Below, one piece after another: positions 6,256 through 13,699 of a DNA stretch of 17,746 nucleotides. The stretch's first letter is position 1, and each line of letters opens with the position of its first letter. The notes beneath the pieces were generated by a model. It was not told the DNA's origin, ran no database searches, and saw only the letters and a program-made list of their open reading frames with translations. Source of the stretch: Thermodesulfobacteriaceae bacterium UBA6232 (lineage in GTDB: Bacteria; Desulfobacterota; Thermodesulfobacteria; Thermodesulfobacteriales; Thermodesulfobacteriaceae); the NCBI GenBank assembly GCA_002441555.1, contig DJWK01000035.1, forward strand, positions 1-17,746. Direction: 5' to 3'. Both the position numbers and the translations under genes were made by a program.

Positions 6256-8004
6256 CTATTGTCCTACCACAGGAGGTTTTACGCCGTGGAAGAAAATCCA
6301 AGAAATTAAAAGTCCAATCCAGATAATGAAACCAAAGAGACAGACCACATAAACCAGGGCGAGTTTTCCGATACCTTCTGCCCAGAGTTTTCTAAAGTCA
6401 GAGATTACTCCAATTGTGAAGAAAGTAATAAGGAAAAAGAGCACTCTCAAAGCATTGGTTCCGGTGGTTGCAGTTTTTGTCTGGTCAACCACTTTCTTAG
6501 AGTCTTTAATTTCTTCTTTCTTGGACTTAATCTGGGCTTTAAGTTCTTCTATTTTAGCTGTAAGTTGTGTTTGTGTGGCTGGATCCTGAACGGTAGCAAG
6601 TTGAGCTTCCATTTTTTTGATGTTTTTTTCAATTAATTTAATCTCTTCTTCAACAGCTTTAACCTTAGGGGCATGAGGAGCTGAAATAATTAGCATTACC
6701 AGAAATCCGATAAAGTAGGCAAGAACGAATTTAGGAAATCTTCTCCAGATTTCTGAGGCACTCACCCTTTCACCAGGCTTGCATTCAACATAGGCACACC
6801 AGATGTAGGCCATTAAAAAGGCCCATATACTGATAAAGATGTCAATAAAAAGTTTGGTTGTTGCAGCTGCCATAAGGATCCAGCCAGGTTCATATTTAAT
6901 ACCTGCAACAGCCTCAGCTTTAGCTCTAATTAAGGCATCAGTGATAGCCCCTGAGGCAAAGGCAGCACCATCTGTTTTAACTGCAAGCCCCATCCAGGCA
7001 CCTGCAACCATGGGCTCTTTCCAGAGAAAAATCTGAGCAAGGAAGGGAAGAATTATTAGCTCAATAACAGCAAAAATTACAACAAGGGAAGCAACCATAA
7101 TGGGAACCACAGGCCTTGCTCTAATGGCACCACCAATAGCAATGGCTGCAGAAACTCCGCAGATAGAAATTCCTGCAGCAAGAGGTGCAGCCCATTCTTT
7201 GCTGAACTTGAAATATCTTCTGGCAATAAAATAAACCAGGGCCCAGTAAATAAGATAAGCCTCAACAATGGCACAGAGCCCTCTGAAAAGAACCGCAGAG
7301 GCAAGTCCAAAGGCTTCTGCGGATTTTAATCCAAGAACAGCGCCCATAAGTCCAATGGCGGTTTTAATATAAAATTCAGGTCTGCAAGCCTCTGAGAGAA
7401 ACTGAGCAAAGGGTCTAAAGAAGTTTCCAATGATGAGCCCCAGGGCAAGGGCAAAGATATAACCTCCCTCTCCAGTCAATTTCAAAGACCAGGGAATATT
7501 ATATTTTTTGGGGTCTGTTGCAGCAAAATAGGCGTAATGACCGATAAACCAGCAGAGATAACTCAGCCAGAAAACGAAGAAAAAGCCCACAACAAATTTT
7601 CCCACATTATGCCCAAGCAAATAGACTCCTATGGCAAGAACTACCGTTAAAAAGATGTAAGTAAGGATTAAAGAAGCAAAACCAGAAAGTCCTTTTTTCT
7701 CATAGGTCTGTCCAACCTGATATTTGGTGGGGTCATCAACTGTAACCGTTTGCTCCTTTCCATCTTTGGTCTTAAGAGTAAGTTTGTTTCCTTCAATCTT
7801 AATAATTTCTCCTGAAACACCTTTATATTTTTTTCCAACAGGTGCTAAGGCTTCTTCAACTTTAAGCCATACATTGGTCTTCACTACCCAGCCAAAGGGG
7901 TCAATACCCTTGTAAGCAAGTAAAGAAACTAAAAATAAAATAATTGCCAACCAGAAAGCCAACCAATCTTCATTTAAAATTCCCTTTTTGGCCTCTTCAG
8001 CCAT
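6256..8004 (-). CDS. YeiH-family putative sulfate exporter, with two inserted soluble segments
   Basis: This polytopic membrane protein of 582 residues belongs to the UPF0324/YeiH putative sulfate exporter family. The diagnostic core is present: GLMGAVLGLKSAEAFG (218-233), AAGISICGVSAAIAIGGA (276-293) and GAWMGLAVKTDGAAFASGA (335-353). Family members are usually about 340 residues; this one is about 240 longer. Residues about 42-106, after the first helix, form a beta-rich segment (GEIIKIEGNKLTLKTKDGKE). Residues about 445-515 form a charged coiled coil (VEEEIKLIEKNIKKMEAQLA) between late membrane helices. At least ten hydrophobic segments are visible. GGGAGG lies 8 bases before the ATG. It is followed by the 57-residue membrane protein gene and preceded by a leader with a sigma-54-like promoter. 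Transport of a sulfur oxyanion is inferred from the family. Confidence 0.85.
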   Translation of the reverse strand: MAEEAKKGILNEDWLAFWLAIILFLVSLLAYKGIDPFGWVVKTNVWLKVEEALAPVGKKYKGVSGEIIKIEGNKLTLKTKDGKEQTVTVDDPTKYQVGQTYEKKGLSGFASLILTYIFLTVVLAIGVYLLGHNVGKFVVGFFFVFWLSYLCWFIGHYAYFAATDPKKYNIPWSLKLTGEGGYIFALALGLIIGNFFRPFAQFLSEACRPEFYIKTAIGLMGAVLGLKSAEAFGLASAVLFRGLCAIVEAYLIYWALVYFIARRYFKFSKEWAAPLAAGISICGVSAAIAIGGAIRARPVVPIMVASLVVIFAVIELIILPFLAQIFLWKEPMVAGAWMGLAVKTDGAAFASGAITDALIRAKAEAVAGIKYEPGWILMAAATTKLFIDIFISIWAFLMAYIWCAYVECKPGERVSASEIWRRFPKFVLAYFIGFLVMLIISAPHAPKVKAVEEEIKLIEKNIKKMEAQLATVQDPATQTQLTAKIEELKAQIKSKKEEIKDSKKVVDQTKTATTGTNALRVLFFLITFFTIGVISDFRKLWAEGIGKLALVYVVCLFGFIIWIGLLISWIFFHGVKPPVVGQ

Positions 8005-8059
8005 CTCTTCACCTCCCTATAATAAGTTAGGAAGTTGTGATAAATAGTTCAGCTAACCT

Positions 8060-8077
8060 TCAGCCTTTACCTGGCAT
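8060..8077 (-). CDS. Five-codon leader reading frame (MPGKG) upstream of the YeiH-like gene
   Basis: A near-perfect SD, AAGGAGGTGA (8092-8083), stands 8 bases before ATG 8077, which opens M-P-G-K-G then TGA (8062-8060). The SD and spacing match those of the real genes at 6236 and 8285, so ribosomes should bind. The stop is 55 bp before the transporter ATG. In between, AGGTTAG (8059-8053) can pair with CTAACTT (8030-8024). This could be a leader peptide controlling the transporter, or the remnant of an older gene start. Confidence 0.35.
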   Translation of the reverse strand: MPGKG

Positions 8078-8112
8078 AGCTCTCACCTCCTTGCTGAGTT
8101 TTTCAAGAATAA

Positions 8113-8128
8113 ATCAAAAAATGTGCCT
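8113..8128 (-). promoter_or_regulatory. Sigma-54-like -24/-12 promoter for the YeiH-like operon
   Basis: The minus strand reads AGGCACATTTTTTGAT, against the sigma-54 consensus TGGCACGNNNNTTGCW. The -24 GG and CAC, the spacing, and the TTG of the -12 element agree; the -12 C is replaced by A. Predicted initiation is near 8102, about 11 nt before the leader SD. An NtrC-family activator with an intact GAFTGA motif is encoded at 11263-9911. I saw no convincing sigma-70 promoter for this gene. Confidence 0.4.
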
Positions 8129-8200
8129 AAAAGAGATATAAAGTATTTGGAGTTAAGCAAATTCTTATATTACCCTCAAGAAACTGTTAAAATCTCAAAG

Positions 8201-8218
8201 TGTTACCCAAAGGTAACA
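8201..8218. promoter_or_regulatory. Perfect palindromic operator, TGTTACC-N4-GGTAACA
   Basis: TGTTACC (8201-8207), CAAA, and GGTAACA (8212-8218) form a perfect 7-4-7 inverted repeat between two divergent operons. Its centre is about 107 bp upstream of the predicted sigma-54 start for the YeiH-like gene, a typical NtrC-type enhancer distance. It is also about 50 bp upstream of the predicted start for the Fe-S subunit gene. The DNA-binding protein is not known; the nearby NtrC-family regulator or an absent CRP/FNR-type factor are candidates. Confidence 0.6.
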
Positions 8219-8225
8219 AAAATTC

Positions 8226-8253
8226 TTGACAAATTTACTAAATGTTTTAAAAT
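8226..8253 (+). promoter_or_regulatory. Sigma-70 promoter for the Fe-S/cytochrome b operon
   Basis: TTGACA (8226-8231) is a perfect -35 and TAAAAT (8248-8253) a one-mismatch -10, with 16 bases between. Initiation near 8260 leaves a leader of about 25 nt carrying the AGGAGGTGATC SD. The palindrome at 8201-8218 ends 7 bp upstream of the -35. Confidence 0.6.
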
Positions 8254-8284
8254 TTTATAACGAATTTTTGAGGAGGTGATCTCC

Positions 8285-9253
8285 ATGAACCTAAGTAGAA
8301 GGCAGTTTTTTAAAGTTCTTTCTGGGATTGCTGCTCTTGCTCTTTCTCCCAAGGATGGCCTCTCTTATAAGGGAAAATTTGCCACTCTCATTGATATTAC
8401 CAGATGTGATGGCTGTAATGATGAACCCATTCCAAGATGCGTTAAGGCCTGCAGAGAAGAAAACAAACACCGTTTTCCAGAACCTAAAAAGCCCATTATG
8501 CCTTACTGGCCAAGAAAGACTTATGAAGATTGGTCTGATAAGAGAGACAAAATTGATACCCTTACTCCCTATAACTGGCTGTTTATTCAAAAGGTAGAGA
8601 TTGAAGGAAAGACCCTTTATATTCCGAGAAGATGCATGCATTGTGATACCCCTCCTTGTGTGAAGGGATGCCCCTTTGGGGCTCTCTCGAAACAGCCTGA
8701 GGGGAATACTGTAATTGACCATTCCATTTGCTTTGGAGGAGCCAAGTGTAGAGATATTTGCCCTTGGCATATTCCTCAAAGACAGGCAGGAGTTGGGATT
8801 TACTTAAAGCTTATGCCTAAATTTGCTGGTGGGGGAGTAATGTATAAATGTGATCTCTGTGATGCAAGAATTAAAAGAGGAGAAGAGCCGGCCTGTGTGA
8901 TTGCCTGTAGGGAAAGACTTAAAGATAGAACGGTTTATAAATTTGGCCATCGAGAAGAAATTTATGCTGAAGCAAGAAGAAGGGCTGAAAAAGAAGGTCT
9001 TTATATCTATGGAGATACCCAGAATGGAGGAACTTCAACTCTTTACCTTTCAGCCATTTCTTTTGAAAAAATAGAGGCCAAACTTAAAGAGCTTAAAGCG
9101 AGATTTCAAATGCCCGTAAAGGTAAGAAATCTTTATAAAGAAGAAATAAATCCCTTGGGAGTTGCTGTTCTTTCAGCAGGGGCTATGGGAATTCTAACAG
9201 GTGTTGTAGGTGCTTTAGCCGGTAAAAAACAGGATGATAAGGAGGTGCTTTAA
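8285..9253 (+). CDS. Exported Fe-S electron-transfer subunit (formate dehydrogenase beta/FdnH-like)
   Basis: This 322-residue protein resembles the membrane-anchored Fe-S subunit of periplasmic formate dehydrogenases and related HybA/PsrB-type proteins. It has a twin-arginine-type N-terminus (LSRRQFFKVLSG, 3-14) followed by a short hydrophobic stretch. Four cysteine groups follow: 41/44/52/56, 117/120/125/129, 149/155/159, and 189/192/204/208. The third group lacks one Cys: Gly152 occupies the second position of C-x2-C-x2-C-x3-C, so a [3Fe-4S] or missing cluster is possible. The GDTQNGGTSTLYL segment (243-255) is typical of FdnH, and a C-terminal helix (about 292-313) anchors the protein. ATG 8285 is chosen because AGGAGG lies 8 bases upstream; the in-frame GTG 8276 is inside that SD. 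The next gene starts 1 bp after its stop. Confidence 0.85.
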   Translation: MNLSRRQFFKVLSGIAALALSPKDGLSYKGKFATLIDITRCDGCNDEPIPRCVKACREENKHRFPEPKKPIMPYWPRKTYEDWSDKRDKIDTLTPYNWLFIQKVEIEGKTLYIPRRCMHCDTPPCVKGCPFGALSKQPEGNTVIDHSICFGGAKCRDICPWHIPQRQAGVGIYLKLMPKFAGGGVMYKCDLCDARIKRGEEPACVIACRERLKDRTVYKFGHREEIYAEARRRAEKEGLYIYGDTQNGGTSTLYLSAISFEKIEAKLKELKARFQMPVKVRNLYKEEINPLGVAVLSAGAMGILTGVVGALAGKKQDDKEVL

Positions 9254-9254
9254 A

Positions 9255-9917
9255 ATGGGAAGAAAAATAAAACGCTACGGTGCTATTGTTCGTCTTGAAC
9301 ACTGGATGGTTGCCCTCTCCGGTATTATGCTGATTTTTACTGGTCTTGGATGTTTACCTCTCTTTAAGAGATATTACATAACTGAACTTCCTGGGTTTAA
9401 GTGGACAGCAAATTTTTACACCGTTACAAAATTGCATTATATTTTTGCCATTTTCTTTGTTTTTGCTGTGCTTTTTCATATTTTTTATCATGGATTAAGA
9501 AGGGATTTTAGTCTCCTTCCTAAAAAAGGAGATTTCATCGCCTCCTTGAAGATGATTCTTGCCTCCTTTGGTCTTGGCAAAGAGCCTCCTGCTGATAAAT
9601 GGCTTCCAGAGCAGAGATGGGCCTATGTGGGAATAGGCTTTACCACACTTATAGTTCTCCTCACAGGGATAATAAAGGTTCTTAAAAATTTAGAATGGAT
9701 TTATTTTGGCCCTAAAGTTGAGTCAACCATAAATCTTTTACATACAATTTCAGGGGGTTTGTTTATACTACTCTTTTTTATACACATCTTTTTTGTATTG
9801 GCGGTTAAATCAAACTGGCCCCTTCTTAAGGCCATGCTTACTGGATATGTAGATGAAGAGTATGTGAAACATCGGCATCCTCTCTGGTATGAAAGGCTTA
9901 GAAAGCGACTTCAGTGA
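9255..9917 (+). CDS. Membrane cytochrome b subunit (formate dehydrogenase gamma/FdnI-like)
   Basis: This 220-residue integral membrane protein should accept electrons from the preceding Fe-S subunit and pass them to quinone. It has four hydrophobic helices at about 14-34, 58-78, 124-142 and 160-184. Candidate heme b ligands are well placed: His16 (RLEHWM), His61 and His75/79 (KLHYIF, LFHIFYH), and His163/His177 (LLHTISGG, FFIHIFF). The C-terminal KHRHPLWYERL is characteristic of FdnI-type cytochromes. AAGGAGG lies inside the end of the upstream gene, 9 bases before ATG 9255. The two-gene operon has no molybdopterin catalytic subunit beside it. Its stop overlaps by 7 bp, convergently, the end of the response-regulator gene. 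Confidence 0.85.
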   Translation: MGRKIKRYGAIVRLEHWMVALSGIMLIFTGLGCLPLFKRYYITELPGFKWTANFYTVTKLHYIFAIFFVFAVLFHIFYHGLRRDFSLLPKKGDFIASLKMILASFGLGKEPPADKWLPEQRWAYVGIGFTTLIVLLTGIIKVLKNLEWIYFGPKVESTINLLHTISGGLFILLFFIHIFFVLAVKSNWPLLKAMLTGYVDEEYVKHRHPLWYERLRKRLQ

Positions 9918-11263
9918 GATTCAAATTTTTTGAGTTTTTGCCAAAGGGTTTTTCTGGAAATCCCGAGCTTTTTGGCAGCCTCTGTTTTTTTACCCTTGCA
10001 TTCTTCAAGGGTTTTTAAAATAAGTTCCCTTTCTAAAAGTTCTTTACATTTCTTCACATTTTGAAAAGGTGCGCTTTGAGGAGAAGTTTTCCCCCGAAGT
10101 TCTTCAGGAAGATCGTTAAGAGTTATAATAGAGTTTTGACAAAGAAGTATTGCTCTTTCAAGAATGTGCTTGAGCTCTCTCACATTTCCTGGATAATCAT
10201 AGTTTAAAAGAGCGGTATAAGCCTCAGGAGCAATCTTTGGGATTTCCTTTTTATATTTTTGAGAAAAATAACGAACAAAATGATTAATAAGATGTGGAAG
10301 GTCCTCCTTTCTTTCCCGAAGTGGAGGTATTTTCAAAGGGACCACATTTATTCTGTAATAAAGGTCATCTCTAAATTTCCCTTCCTCAACCAATTTTTTT
10401 AAGTCCTTTCCGGTGCAAAAGATGTATCTTACATCTACCTTAACCTCTCTTTTTGAGCCCAGAGGATAAAAAGTATTGGTTTCAAGAACACGAAGGAGTT
10501 TGGGTTGTAAACTTAAAGGAAGGTCTCCTATTTCATCTAAAAGAAGGGTGCCTCCGTTGGCAAGCTCGAGTTTCCCTTTTTTGCTTTCCGTTGCCCCTGT
10601 AAAGGCTCCCTTTTCATATCCGAAAAGTTCAGCTTCAAAGAGATTTTCAGGAATGGCTGTGCAATTAATTTTAATATAGGGTTTGTCCTTTCTCGGTGAA
10701 TTTCTCTGAATGAGATCTGCAACCAGTTCTTTTCCTGTTCCAGATTCTCCGTAAATTAAGAGAGTGACATCTACTTGAGATAAAATTTCAATTTTGTGAA
10801 GCAGTTCTTTAATGGCTTTACTTTCGCCAATTAATGACCTTTCTTGATAAGTATCTGAAAGGGCTTTTCTGAGGATTTTTAATTCCTTTTCAAGGGAGCG
10901 GTATTTAAGGAATTTTTCAATGGTTATCAATAACTCTTCTTCTTGGAAGGGTTTGGATAAATAATCAAAGGCACCATCCTTTATGGCCTGAACAGCTGAT
11001 TTTACTTCAGCATAAGCGGTTATTATAATAACCCCTGTTTCAGGAGAAATTTTTTTAATTTCTTTTAGGAGTTCAAGACCGTTTAGGTCTGGTAGCTTTA
11101 CATCAACAAGGGCAAGGTCAAAAAATTCTCTCTCTATTAATGTAAGGGCTTTTTCTCCAGTTTCACAGGATTTAACCGAATATCCCTGAGAGGTTAAAAC
11201 TCCTTCCAAGGCCTTTCTTAAAAGTATTTCATCATCAACTATGAGAATTCTAATGGGTTCCAT
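9911..11263 (-). CDS. NtrC-family sigma-54-dependent response regulator
   Basis: This 450-residue regulator has three classic parts. The receiver (about 4-118) carries the acidic pair Asp10/Asp11, phospho-acceptor Asp54 (ALVDVKLPD), Thr82 and Lys104. The AAA+ sigma-54 activation domain (about 144-375) has Walker A GESGTGKE (172-179), the sigma-54-contacting GAFTGA loop (218-223, intact) and Walker B TLLLDEIGD (238-246). The Fis-type helix-turn-helix (about 425-446, TEAAKKLGISRKTLWQKL) binds DNA. ATG 11263 (MEPIRILIVDDE) is chosen over a TTG at 11290; it overlaps the end of the kinase gene by 14 bp, so the pair is coupled. It should activate sigma-54 promoters when phosphorylated by the kinase; the candidate at 8113-8128 is the nearest seen. 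Confidence 0.95.
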   Translation of the reverse strand: MEPIRILIVDDEILLRKALEGVLTSQGYSVKSCETGEKALTLIEREFFDLALVDVKLPDLNGLELLKEIKKISPETGVIIITAYAEVKSAVQAIKDGAFDYLSKPFQEEELLITIEKFLKYRSLEKELKILRKALSDTYQERSLIGESKAIKELLHKIEILSQVDVTLLIYGESGTGKELVADLIQRNSPRKDKPYIKINCTAIPENLFEAELFGYEKGAFTGATESKKGKLELANGGTLLLDEIGDLPLSLQPKLLRVLETNTFYPLGSKREVKVDVRYIFCTGKDLKKLVEEGKFRDDLYYRINVVPLKIPPLRERKEDLPHLINHFVRYFSQKYKKEIPKIAPEAYTALLNYDYPGNVRELKHILERAILLCQNSIITLNDLPEELRGKTSPQSAPFQNVKKCKELLERELILKTLEECKGKKTEAAKKLGISRKTLWQKLKKFESH

Positions 11264-13151
11264 GGTCTTCTGCCGTAAAGGGAAGTTCAATTACAAAATT
11301 AGCACCCTGATCACTTCTATCAAGGTAGAGTTTTCCACCATGTCTTTCAATAATTACAAGACTTACTGAAAGCCCAAGGCCTGTTCCTTTCCCAGGTGGT
11401 TTTGTTGTAAAAAAGGGATCAAAAATGCGATTTTTGATGTTTTCAGGAACACCTTGTCCAGTATCTTTAAAGGAAATCTTTAGAGTGGAATCTTTTAACT
11501 CCGTTCTTATGGTTAAAAGCTTTTTTTGGCTTTCTTCCATGGCATCAATGGCATTTAAAATTAGGTTTAAAAAAACCTGTTCAATCTTATCTTTATCCAC
11601 ATAGATTTCAGGGAGATTCTTGGCAAATTCTTTTATTACGATTATTTGATTTTTTTCAAGAATATAGGAACTTAGTTCCAAAACTTCTTCAAGAAGTTCA
11701 TTAATGGAGGCTTTTTCTTTTTTGATTTCAGTTGAACGAGAAAAATTCAAAAGATCCTGAATAAGCTTCTGAATTTTTAAAAGACCCTGCTCAATGAGAT
11801 TAAGATAAAGCTTTTTTTCTTCCTCTGGCAAACTATTTTTGTGAAGCTGTTTTAACATTAAAAGCATACCCGAAAGGGGATTATTTATTTCATGGGCAAG
11901 ACCAGCGGTTAATTGACCGACAGCCGCAAGTTTTTCCGTTAAAATCAGCTTTTCTTCCATTTTTTTTCTTTCTGCTATGTCCTCAAGTAAAACAACTGCT
12001 TTAATAACTTCGTTGTTTTCTCCAAAAACTGGATAAAGAAATAATTGATAGTTTTTTCCTTCTGGTGTTTCAAGTTCTTCACTTAAGGGTTTCTTTTCGG
12101 TAAAGACCTTTATAAGGAGATCCTGATGGCATTTTTTGTAGGGATTTTCCTTATAGGCCTTGTTTGAAATTTCCACCTGACAGTCTTTATTTATAAGGGC
12201 TATGGGATGGGTAATACTCTCAAAAAGGGTTTCAAGGGTTTTTAAATTTTCTTTAAGAGCCCTTTGAATCTCTTCAAGGTGGTTCATGTAGGCATTGAAG
12301 GATTCGGCAAGAAGACCGAATTCATCTTCTCTTTTTAAATCTAAGGGTGTGTTTAATGGGATATTTCCTTTTTTCAAATTTTTAAAATGATCAGTCAGTT
12401 TTTTTAAAGGTTTTAGGATGAGGGTGTATAAAATACCCTCTAAGGAAAGCAAGAGAAAAAGGGAAGAAAGAAAACTTATCATGAAGATTGAAAGGGCAAG
12501 GGTTTTGGCTTCTGTTAAGGCGTTTTTAAGAGATAGCCTTGCCACTACGAGTCCCATTAAATCACCCTCTTTCCAAGAAAAATCTTTTTTAAGGTAGTAA
12601 ATTTTTTTTAAGTCTTCAGGAATATTGGTGAGTTTCCCGTGGCATCTTAAACAAATTTTAGAAACATAAATGGGTTTTGTCATAACAAGAAATTCTTCCC
12701 CCTGCCACTTAATTATTCCCTGATAATGGGGTTTAGGGTCCTGAAATTTTAAAAGGGCCCTATGGAAGGGTTTAATACTATTTTCAGGGTTTATGGGGTC
12801 AAAGGAAACCCTTTCAAATTCAATATCAGGATATTTTTCCCGAAGATAGTAAAAAACTCTTTTACTTACATGGGTGGTTGACATAGCTTCAAGAATGAAA
12901 TCTTTTTGAGTGGGATAATTTTTAAGGGTTTCAAAAAGAACAGGTCTTAGGTCATCTTTTACATACCTTTCAAGGGCTTCTATTTGAAGAAAAAAGAGTT
13001 TTAATTTTTCAGAATAGTGATCAATTATTTTTTCCCGAAGATAAAGATAAAAAAGAAAGGTTAAAAAAGTAGAAAATAAAACAAGAATGGCAAGCAGTAT
13101 GAGAGAAACCTTTGTTGTGAGAGAAAGCTTTGAGAGTTTTTCTTTTACCAC
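11250..13151 (-). CDS. Membrane sensor histidine kinase with a heme c (Tll0287-like) sensor domain
   Basis: This 633-residue kinase is the partner of the overlapping response regulator. Order: TM1 (about 15-38); a periplasmic domain (about 39-217) resembling Tll0287/DUF3365 sensors and containing CLRCHG (167-172), a CxxCH heme c attachment site; TM2 (about 218-240); HAMP (about 241-292); PAS-like domain (about 303-395, DCQVEISNKAY); HisKA with His420 (GLAHEINNPLSG); and HATPase with N-box Asn533, DTGQG (563-567), FDPFFTTK (578-585) and GTGLGLS (589-595). All catalytic motifs are intact. The heme suggests sensing of redox state or a diatomic gas outside the cytoplasm; the ligand is unknown. 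The start is GTG 13151 with no clear SD; no ATG precedes it in frame. It is divergent from the TlpA-like gene. Confidence 0.9.
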   Translation of the reverse strand: MVKEKLSKLSLTTKVSLILLAILVLFSTFLTFLFYLYLREKIIDHYSEKLKLFFLQIEALERYVKDDLRPVLFETLKNYPTQKDFILEAMSTTHVSKRVFYYLREKYPDIEFERVSFDPINPENSIKPFHRALLKFQDPKPHYQGIIKWQGEEFLVMTKPIYVSKICLRCHGKLTNIPEDLKKIYYLKKDFSWKEGDLMGLVVARLSLKNALTEAKTLALSIFMISFLSSLFLLLSLEGILYTLILKPLKKLTDHFKNLKKGNIPLNTPLDLKREDEFGLLAESFNAYMNHLEEIQRALKENLKTLETLFESITHPIALINKDCQVEISNKAYKENPYKKCHQDLLIKVFTEKKPLSEELETPEGKNYQLFLYPVFGENNEVIKAVVLLEDIAERKKMEEKLILTEKLAAVGQLTAGLAHEINNPLSGMLLMLKQLHKNSLPEEEKKLYLNLIEQGLLKIQKLIQDLLNFSRSTEIKKEKASINELLEEVLELSSYILEKNQIIVIKEFAKNLPEIYVDKDKIEQVFLNLILNAIDAMEESQKKLLTIRTELKDSTLKISFKDTGQGVPENIKNRIFDPFFTTKPPGKGTGLGLSVSLVIIERHGGKLYLDRSDQGANFVIELPFTAEDHGTH

Positions 13152-13207
13152 TTTGCAATTTTTAAAATCGGATTTATTTTTTATAAAAATACTTTAAGGA
13201 GGGAGTG

Positions 13208-13699
13208 ATGAAAGTCAAGTATCAAATTTTAATGCTTTTTCTTATTTTCGGAATTCTCCTTTTTTCTCAGGTTTCTATAAATGCAAAAACTATTAACTTT
13301 TCCTTTTACACACACAGTGGTAAGAAATATCAACTCTCTGATTTTAACGGAAAATACATCCTTCTTAATCTTTTTGCCAGTTATTGTCCACCCTGTATGG
13401 TAGAACTTAAGGTATTTCAGAAACTGAATGATACTTGTGGCCGTAAAGGACTTCAGGTAATTTCTCTCATGATTGACAGAGAAGGTGCTCCTCTTCTTCC
13501 TAAAATCGTTTCTTCAAGAAATTTGACTTATCCAGTTGGTCTTGCAAATTCTGAGGTTTTAAAGATCTTTAACGATTTTTCCATTACTCCTACCACCTAT
13601 CTTCTTGATCCTAAGGGAAACAGAGTGGAGAAGTTTGTGGGATATAAAAATTACGAGGAATGGCTTGAAAGTCTTAAACAATATGTAAAATGTAATTAA
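13208..13699 (+). CDS. Secreted TlpA/ResA-like thioredoxin-fold protein
   Basis: This 163-residue protein starts with a signal peptide (about 1-27, hydrophobic 7-22, cleavage near SINA-KT). A thioredoxin fold follows with the redox motif FASYCPPCMVEL, Cys60 and Cys63. SITPTTYLLDPKG contains the cis-Pro loop region (TPTTYLLD), and the segment GRKGLQVISLMID is the usual central strand. ResA/TlpA proteins reduce disulfides outside the cytoplasm, commonly apocytochrome c before heme attachment, which would suit the CxxCH kinase sensor encoded next door. That link is inference. ATG 13208 is used, with AGGAGG 5 bases upstream; the overlapping GTG 13205 is too close to the SD. The stop overlaps the selD stop convergently by 4 bp. 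Confidence 0.88.
   Translation: MKVKYQILMLFLIFGILLFSQVSINAKTINFSFYTHSGKKYQLSDFNGKYILLNLFASYCPPCMVELKVFQKLNDTCGRKGLQVISLMIDREGAPLLPKIVSSRNLTYPVGLANSEVLKIFNDFSITPTTYLLDPKGNRVEKFVGYKNYEEWLESLKQYVKCN

Noticed and set aside
6820..7320. Frames on both strands inside the YeiH-like gene
   Set aside because: They are alternate-frame shadows of membrane-protein codons and show no independent start signals.
8013..8077. Reading the TGA of the MPGKG leader as selenocysteine, giving a 16-residue peptide
   Set aside because: No SECIS-like hairpin with a GG-starting loop occurs at the right distance, and the extended peptide has no recognisable redox motif.
8291..8779. 162-codon minus-strand frame opposite the Fe-S subunit gene
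   Set aside because: It is antisense to a clearly recognisable Fe-S protein, has no family features, and no SD of its own.
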